Of a stretch of DNA of 18,123 bases, positions 14,826-18,123 are shown piece by piece. Under the pieces are notes generated by a model. That model ran no database searches and had not been told where the DNA came from. It worked only from the letters and a program-made list of their open reading frames with translations. Every line of letters begins with the position of its first letter. Within the stretch, counting starts at the first letter, position 1. Source of the stretch: CAZCWX01 sp964502465. Its GTDB lineage: Bacteria; Desulfobacterota; Binatia; Bin18. The stretch spans positions 1 to 18,123 of the forward strand of contig CAZCWX010000462.1 in NCBI GenBank assembly GCA_964502465.1, given 5' to 3'. The position numbers were made by a program, and so were the translations under genes.

Positions 14826-15755
14826 CTACTGCTTCAGGGCGCGAAAGACTTCGTTAATGGTTTCTTTCTTAGTCAGGCCTTTCGCCAGTTCAGCTGTGAC
14901 TTTGGGGCCCAGCTCTGCTGGATCCCAATCTCCTTTCTTCACAACTGTTGCGACTGAGTGCCAACCTTGCATGAGCCAGACACAGCCACCGCCAACGCGG
15001 AAGACCTCACCGTGCACGGTTGCCGCATCGTCACTCGCAAGCCACACCACAAGCGGGGCGACATGGTGTGGGCTAAAAAAGTCGAATTCACCTTCTTTGG
15101 CTTCCATGACTGCTGCGGTTTGTGGTGTGGCATCAACGGTGAGCCGAGTGCGGGCCATTGGTGCAATCGCGTTGGCAGTAACCCCATATTTCTGCATTTC
15201 TGCATCGACAATGATGGCCATGGTGGCCACTGCCGCCTTCGCTGGACCATAGTTCGGTTGCCCAGCATTGCCAAGCAGGCCAGCATCAGAGGAGGTGTTA
15301 ATCACACGGCCGTTCAGCACATTGCCGATTTTGTGCTGCTCACGCCAATATTCGCAGGCGTGACGAGCGCAGTTGAAGGTGCCTTTCAGATGCACATTTA
15401 TGACCGCGTCCCATTCGTCCTCGCTCATATTGAAGATCATCCGGTCACGCAAAATTCCGGCATTGTTGACCAGGATGTTTAATTTCCCAAAGGTATCGCT
15501 TGCACATTCGATAATGCGTTTGGCTGCTTTGAAATCAGCAACACTCTCGTAGTTCGCAACGGCCTCTCCACCTGCAGCCTTGATTTCGTCTACAACGAGC
15601 TGAGCCGGTCGGGTATCAGCCCCGGTCCCATCAAAATGTCCACCGAGGTCATTTACCACAACCTTCGCCCCGTGTTTGGCTAACAAGAGTGCTTCCTCGC
15701 GACCGATACCGCGCCCGGCTCCGGTGACGATCGCGACCTTCCCGTCCAGTAACAT
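14826..15755 (-). CDS. SDR-family oxidoreductase, (3R)-hydroxyacyl-CoA dehydrogenase-like
   Basis: 309 residues of a classical short-chain dehydrogenase, longer than the usual 250. TGAGRGIG (11-18) binds NAD(P); NNAG is at 97-100, Ser155 or Ser156 in INTSSDAG, and Tyr169-x3-Lys173 completes the active site. VVVNDLGGH (32-40), AVANYESV (65-72), NNAGILRDR (97-105) and HVAPLVVWLAS match the dehydrogenase domain of peroxisomal multifunctional enzyme type 2 (HSD17B4), which oxidises (3R)-hydroxyacyl-CoA. The C-terminal extension is also of that type. A role in acyl-CoA or steroid side-chain metabolism is inference. AAGGAG at 15769-15764 sets the start. A TTGACA at 15827-15822 could be a -35 box, but no good -10 follows. 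Confidence 0.88.
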   Translation of the reverse strand: MLLDGKVAIVTGAGRGIGREEALLLAKHGAKVVVNDLGGHFDGTGADTRPAQLVVDEIKAAGGEAVANYESVADFKAAKRIIECASDTFGKLNILVNNAGILRDRMIFNMSEDEWDAVINVHLKGTFNCARHACEYWREQHKIGNVLNGRVINTSSDAGLLGNAGQPNYGPAKAAVATMAIIVDAEMQKYGVTANAIAPMARTRLTVDATPQTAAVMEAKEGEFDFFSPHHVAPLVVWLASDDAATVHGEVFRVGGGCVWLMQGWHSVATVVKKGDWDPAELGPKVTAELAKGLTKKETINEVFRALKQ

Positions 15756-16011
15756 GGCTGTTTCTCCTTATGAGATCAGGGGGATTTTGAGTCCCTTTTC
15801 TCTGCCTGAGAAACGGGCTTTTGTCAAGGAGAAAAAAGCCGGCGACTGAACTACGGTCAGGCAAAAGGGGGCAGGTTCGAACCTGCCCCTTGCTGGGCAA
15901 ATGCTCGGTTATTCTAAGTTTTGTCTAGTTGGGGCGCCGCCGTGGGCGGCGCATTCCAGAAGGGACAGCCCCTGCCCCGTTATCCTGCTAAAGAACTGAC
16001 GAGACACGCTA
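15756..16011. other. Intergenic region between glnA and the SDR gene
   Basis: Non-coding, 256 nt. Going away from glnA on the minus strand there are three hairpins: 15978-15962 (seven pairs including one G-U, three-base loop), 15952-15934 (eight perfect pairs, three-base loop) and 15891-15866 (perfect 22-base palindrome extended by two further pairs). Beyond them, GGCTTTT/AAAAGCC at 15816-15822 and 15834-15840 forms a weaker stem overlapping the TTGACA of a possible SDR promoter. Confidence 0.6.
15861..15891 (-). terminator. Probable intrinsic terminator for glnB-glnA
   Basis: The stem is 11 perfect G/C-rich pairs centred on TTCGAA (15868-15889), with a G-U and an A-U pair outside. On the minus strand it is followed by TTTTGC. 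The T-run is short (four, partly in the stem), so termination strength is uncertain. The perfect palindrome would also be an option for a repetitive extragenic element. Confidence 0.5.
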
Positions 16012-17424
16012 TTAGACGTCGTAGTACAGGACAAACTCGTATGGATGTGGGCGCAAACGCAGAGGATCGACTTCCTTGGCGCGTTTGTACTCAATCCAGG
16101 TTTCGATGACATCTTCAGTGAAGACATCGCCTTTCACCAAGAACGCATGATCTTTTTCTAGCGCCTGCAGCGCCGCATCGAGCGATCCGGGTACCGAGGG
16201 CACATGGGTGAGTTCTTCAGGGGTCAAGGCGTAGATGTCTTTGTCAAGAGGATCGCCTGGGTTCAGTTTGCGTTCAACCCCGTCAAGGCCAGCCATAAGC
16301 ATAGCAGAGAAGGCGAGGTACCCGTTACAAGAGGGATCAGGAAAACGTACCTCGATGCGTTTGGCCTTTGGGCTTGGAGAGTACATGGGAATACGTACCG
16401 CAGCCGAGCGATTGCGGGAGGAGTAAGCGAGGTTCACTGGTGCCTCAAAACCGGGTACCAGTCGCCGGTAGGAATTCGCCGTTGGCGCGACAAATGCACA
16501 GAGGGCTGGAGCATGGGTAAGGATGCCAGCGATATAATGCATGGCGAATTCGCTCATGCCGCCGTACCCATCGCCAGCAAATAACGGTTTCTCGCCTTTC
16601 CATACGGACTGGTGAGTGTGCATACCCGAACCATTGTCGCCAAAGATGGGCTTGGGCATAAAAGTGGCGGTTCTGCCATGGCGTTTGGCGACATTCTTGA
16701 CAATGTATTTGTACCACTGCAGCGCATCGGCCATTTTTACCAGCGACATGAACCGCATATCGATCTCGGCCTGTCCCGCAGTCGCCACTTCGTGGTGATG
16801 TTTCTCAATACGGATCCCCACTTTTTCCATCAACTGGGTCATCTCTGTGCGGATGTCCTGCTGTGAATCCAGCGGAGGGACAGGAAAATATCCTTCTTTA
16901 TAGCGGGGCTTATAGCCCAGATTTGGGCCTTCGTTTTTGCCAGAATTCCAGACTCCCTCGACTGAATCGACGTGGTAATAGCCCTCATGCTGGTTCTGGT
17001 CGAAGCGAATATCATCAAAGATGAAAAATTCCGGCTCTGGACCGAAATAAGCAACGTCTCCCATCCCACTCGCTTTGAGGTAGTTTTCAGCCTTGCGAGC
17101 GATGTTGCGGGGATCGCGCGAATAGTCTTCTTTGGTGATCGGATCAACGATATTGCAAAGCAGACTCAACGTCGGCACCGCACAGAACGGATCCAGCACT
17201 GCAGTCGTGGGATCCGGGATCACGAGCATGTCAGAAGCGTTGATCGGTTGCCAGCCACGGATTGATGACCCATCGAACCCGAGTCCTTCCTCGAAGAGGG
17301 CTTCGTCATACTCAGTGAGCGGGATGGTGAAATGCTGCCATGTCCCAATCAGATCCATGAACTTGAGGTCCACGACCTCAGCATGTTGTTCGCGCGCTAT
17401 GCGAACGGCCTCTTTGGGGGTCAT
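16012..17424 (-). CDS. glnA: Glutamine synthetase, type I
   Basis: 470 residues, matching the 469 of E. coli GlnA; makes glutamine from glutamate, ammonia and ATP as a dodecamer. Signatures: GFDGSSIRGW (49-58), YFGPEPEFFIF (126-136), PIFGDNGSGMHTHQS (259-273) and NRSAAVRIP (338-346). Tyr398 in DKDIYALTPEE stands at the adenylylation site (Tyr397 in E. coli), so control by an adenylyltransferase is likely. I start at ATG 17424 because AGGAGG lies at 17440-17435, ten bases upstream, and MTPKEAVRIA is the normal N-terminus; the open frame ten codons further upstream runs through that site. It follows glnB by 33 nt in one operon. Confidence 0.97.
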   Translation of the reverse strand: MTPKEAVRIAREQHAEVVDLKFMDLIGTWQHFTIPLTEYDEALFEEGLGFDGSSIRGWQPINASDMLVIPDPTTAVLDPFCAVPTLSLLCNIVDPITKEDYSRDPRNIARKAENYLKASGMGDVAYFGPEPEFFIFDDIRFDQNQHEGYYHVDSVEGVWNSGKNEGPNLGYKPRYKEGYFPVPPLDSQQDIRTEMTQLMEKVGIRIEKHHHEVATAGQAEIDMRFMSLVKMADALQWYKYIVKNVAKRHGRTATFMPKPIFGDNGSGMHTHQSVWKGEKPLFAGDGYGGMSEFAMHYIAGILTHAPALCAFVAPTANSYRRLVPGFEAPVNLAYSSRNRSAAVRIPMYSPSPKAKRIEVRFPDPSCNGYLAFSAMLMAGLDGVERKLNPGDPLDKDIYALTPEELTHVPSVPGSLDAALQALEKDHAFLVKGDVFTEDVIETWIEYKRAKEVDPLRLRPHPYEFVLYYDV

Positions 17425-17457
17425 AACCTGCTGTCCTCCTTCGCTAGAATGCAATTC

Positions 17458-17805
17458 TTACACTGCGTCTTCGCCCCGCTCACCGGTGCGGATGCGTACC
17501 ACTTCGTCAACCGCAATGACGAAGATTTTGCCGTCGCCGATACGGCCCGTGCGGGCCGCTTTTTCGATGGTCTCGACAACCTGGGCGACCATGTCTTCGC
17601 TGACAATAATTTCGAGTTTCACCTTGGGGAGAAAATCAACAACATACTCAGCCCCTCGGTATAACTCGGTGTGTCCTTTTTGGCGACCGAAGCCTTTGAC
17701 TTCACTAACTGTCAAGCCACGAACACCAATGGCGTTTAAGCTTTCTTTGACCTCATCAAGCTTGAAGGGCTTGATGACAGCCTCGACTTTTTTCATGCCT
17801 TTCAT
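17458..17805 (-). CDS. glnB: Nitrogen regulatory protein PII
   Basis: 115 residues (E. coli GlnB has 112), a trimeric sensor of 2-oxoglutarate and ATP/ADP. KKVEAVIKPFKLDEVKESL opens it; the T-loop FGRQKGHTELYRGAEY includes the uridylylation tyrosine (Tyr54 here, Tyr51 in E. coli numbering), and TGRIGDGKIFV is the C-terminal PII signature. AGGAGG at 17820-17815 is nine bases before ATG 17805, supporting that start and three extra residues; ATG 17796 would give exactly 112. It is the promoter-proximal gene of glnB-glnA. GlnB versus GlnK is called from the glnA linkage, not from residues; no ammonium transporter gene is adjacent. Confidence 0.95.
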   Translation of the reverse strand: MKGMKKVEAVIKPFKLDEVKESLNAIGVRGLTVSEVKGFGRQKGHTELYRGAEYVVDFLPKVKLEIIVSEDMVAQVVETIEKAARTGRIGDGKIFVIAVDEVVRIRTGERGEDAV

Positions 17806-17832
17806 AGAGACGAACCTCCTAGGCCTCTCTAG

Positions 17833-17866
17833 AGCAAAACCGTTGCGTTGTAAAGCGGATTTTGCT
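17833..17866 (-). promoter_or_regulatory. Leader hairpin of glnB
   Basis: In the minus transcript AGCAAAA-T-CCG (17866-17856) pairs with CGG-TTTTGCT (17842-17833): ten pairs, one bulged base and a 13-base loop. It lies between the predicted sigma-54 start site and the ribosome site at 17820-17815. The T-rich part is inside the stem and is followed by CTAGAG, so it is not a usual terminator. Confidence 0.4.
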
Positions 17867-17951
17867 GGGCTATGGCTGCCGCGTTCCAGATTGCAGGCTG
17901 GTCGTTAGGGGTGCTCTCCTTTGCAGAAAGTTGTTATAGTCCTTGAAGAGC

Positions 17952-17967
17952 AGCAAAACTGATGCCA
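17952..17967 (-). promoter_or_regulatory. Sigma-54 (RpoN) promoter for glnB-glnA
   Basis: On the minus strand 17967-17952 reads TGGCAT-N5-TTGCT, against the consensus TGGCAC-N5-TTGC(A/T): one mismatch, with the invariant GG and GC exactly ten bases apart. Transcription should start about a dozen bases downstream near 17941, leaving a leader of about 135 nt before glnB. Sigma-54 control of glnB/glnA by NtrC-type activators is well established elsewhere. Confidence 0.8.
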
Positions 17968-18123
17968 GAGGGGAAATGCAGAATTCATATATTTCTTCAT
18001 GGAGACAAGTCGAACGCACGGCCCTACCGGCGAGTTTTTGCCTAGTTTCCGAGCAGAGCCGCCTTTTTAAGCAGCAGGAAAAAGGACTTATTTCCCCAGG
18101 GTGAATTTTGGTTCCTGCCCTTT
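17968..18123. other. Upstream region of the glnB promoter, right edge
   Basis: No gene is supported. This is where activator sites for the sigma-54 promoter should lie, but I find no clear NtrC-type palindrome (GCACC-N-GGTGC). A long-loop inverted repeat, GCAGGAA (18074-18080) with TTCCTGC (18112-18118), is the only symmetry noticed; it could be the end of a neighbouring transcript beyond the edge. Confidence 0.4.

Noticed and set aside
15865..15892. GGTTCGAACC resembles the T-arm of a tRNA
   Set aside because: The loop would be six bases rather than seven, the surrounding palindrome is perfect, and no acceptor, D or anticodon arms can be formed upstream.
17132..17908. Open frame opposite glnB and the glnA start
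   Set aside because: Ser/Thr-rich shadow of two highly conserved genes; no start signal or motif.
1..18123. Defence island, CRISPR array, prophage, toxin-antitoxin or secondary-metabolite cluster
   Set aside because: No spaced repeats, integrases, transposases, nuclease/toxin modules or biosynthetic megaenzymes are seen; every long conserved frame is a metabolic, transport or regulatory gene.

Overview
The window (about 54% GC by eye) is bacterial chromosome from a Gram-negative, probably soil- or host-associated organism. Evidence: an MltA-type murein transglycosylase, a phosphatidylcholine synthase, a sigma-54-type promoter in front of glnB-glnA, an FMN/F420 luciferase-family monooxygenase, a YfcG-type glutathione S-transferase and a stand-alone 'core' MetE. 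This mix would fit an uncultured Proteobacteria-like lineage (Binatota, Desulfobacterota or Tectomicrobia style). That placement is inference and weakly supported. No phage, transposon, CRISPR array, rRNA or tRNA is visible.

Layout. Positions 1-228 (minus) hold the first 76 codons of an amidohydrolase that leaves the left edge. After a 326-nt divergent gap, the plus strand carries a luciferase-like monooxygenase (555-1685), a YfcG-like GST (1971-2693, with its own sigma-70-like promoter) and an exported DUF1684 protein (2774-3727). A two-gene minus operon follows: a tandem-domain GNAT acetyltransferase (5814-4915), then core MetE (4901-3846), 13 nt apart. Across a 199-nt divergent region lies a class V aminotransferase of the alanine/serine-glyoxylate type (6014-7195). 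The plus strand continues with mltA (7277-8467), a VOC/glyoxalase-fold protein (8589-8999), an overlapping phosphatidylcholine synthase (8965-9735) and a small TPR protein (9796-10284). A nucleotide cyclase relic decayed at both ends (11100-10343, minus) separates these from cstA (11263-13053, plus).

From 13.1 kb everything is on the minus strand. Read in transcription order from the right edge: a sigma-54-type promoter (17967-17952), glnB, glnA, three hairpins in a row, an SDR dehydrogenase resembling the peroxisomal MFE-2 dehydrogenase domain, a low-molecular-weight phosphatase overlapping a CoA-binding protein by 26 nt, and a Nudix hydrolase whose start codon lies in a heptanucleotide repeat.

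How the genes fit together. glnB-glnA is a standard nitrogen-assimilation unit: sigma-54 control plus conserved PII uridylylation and GlnA adenylylation tyrosines. The class V aminotransferase and the core MetE sit head-to-head and may share an amino-acid/one-carbon control region. The rest is ordinary housekeeping and accessory metabolism. I did not find a convincing new multi-gene system. The best leads are the core-MetE/GNAT pair, the decayed cyclase, the hairpin cluster behind glnA, the leader hairpin of glnB and the possible structured start of mltA.
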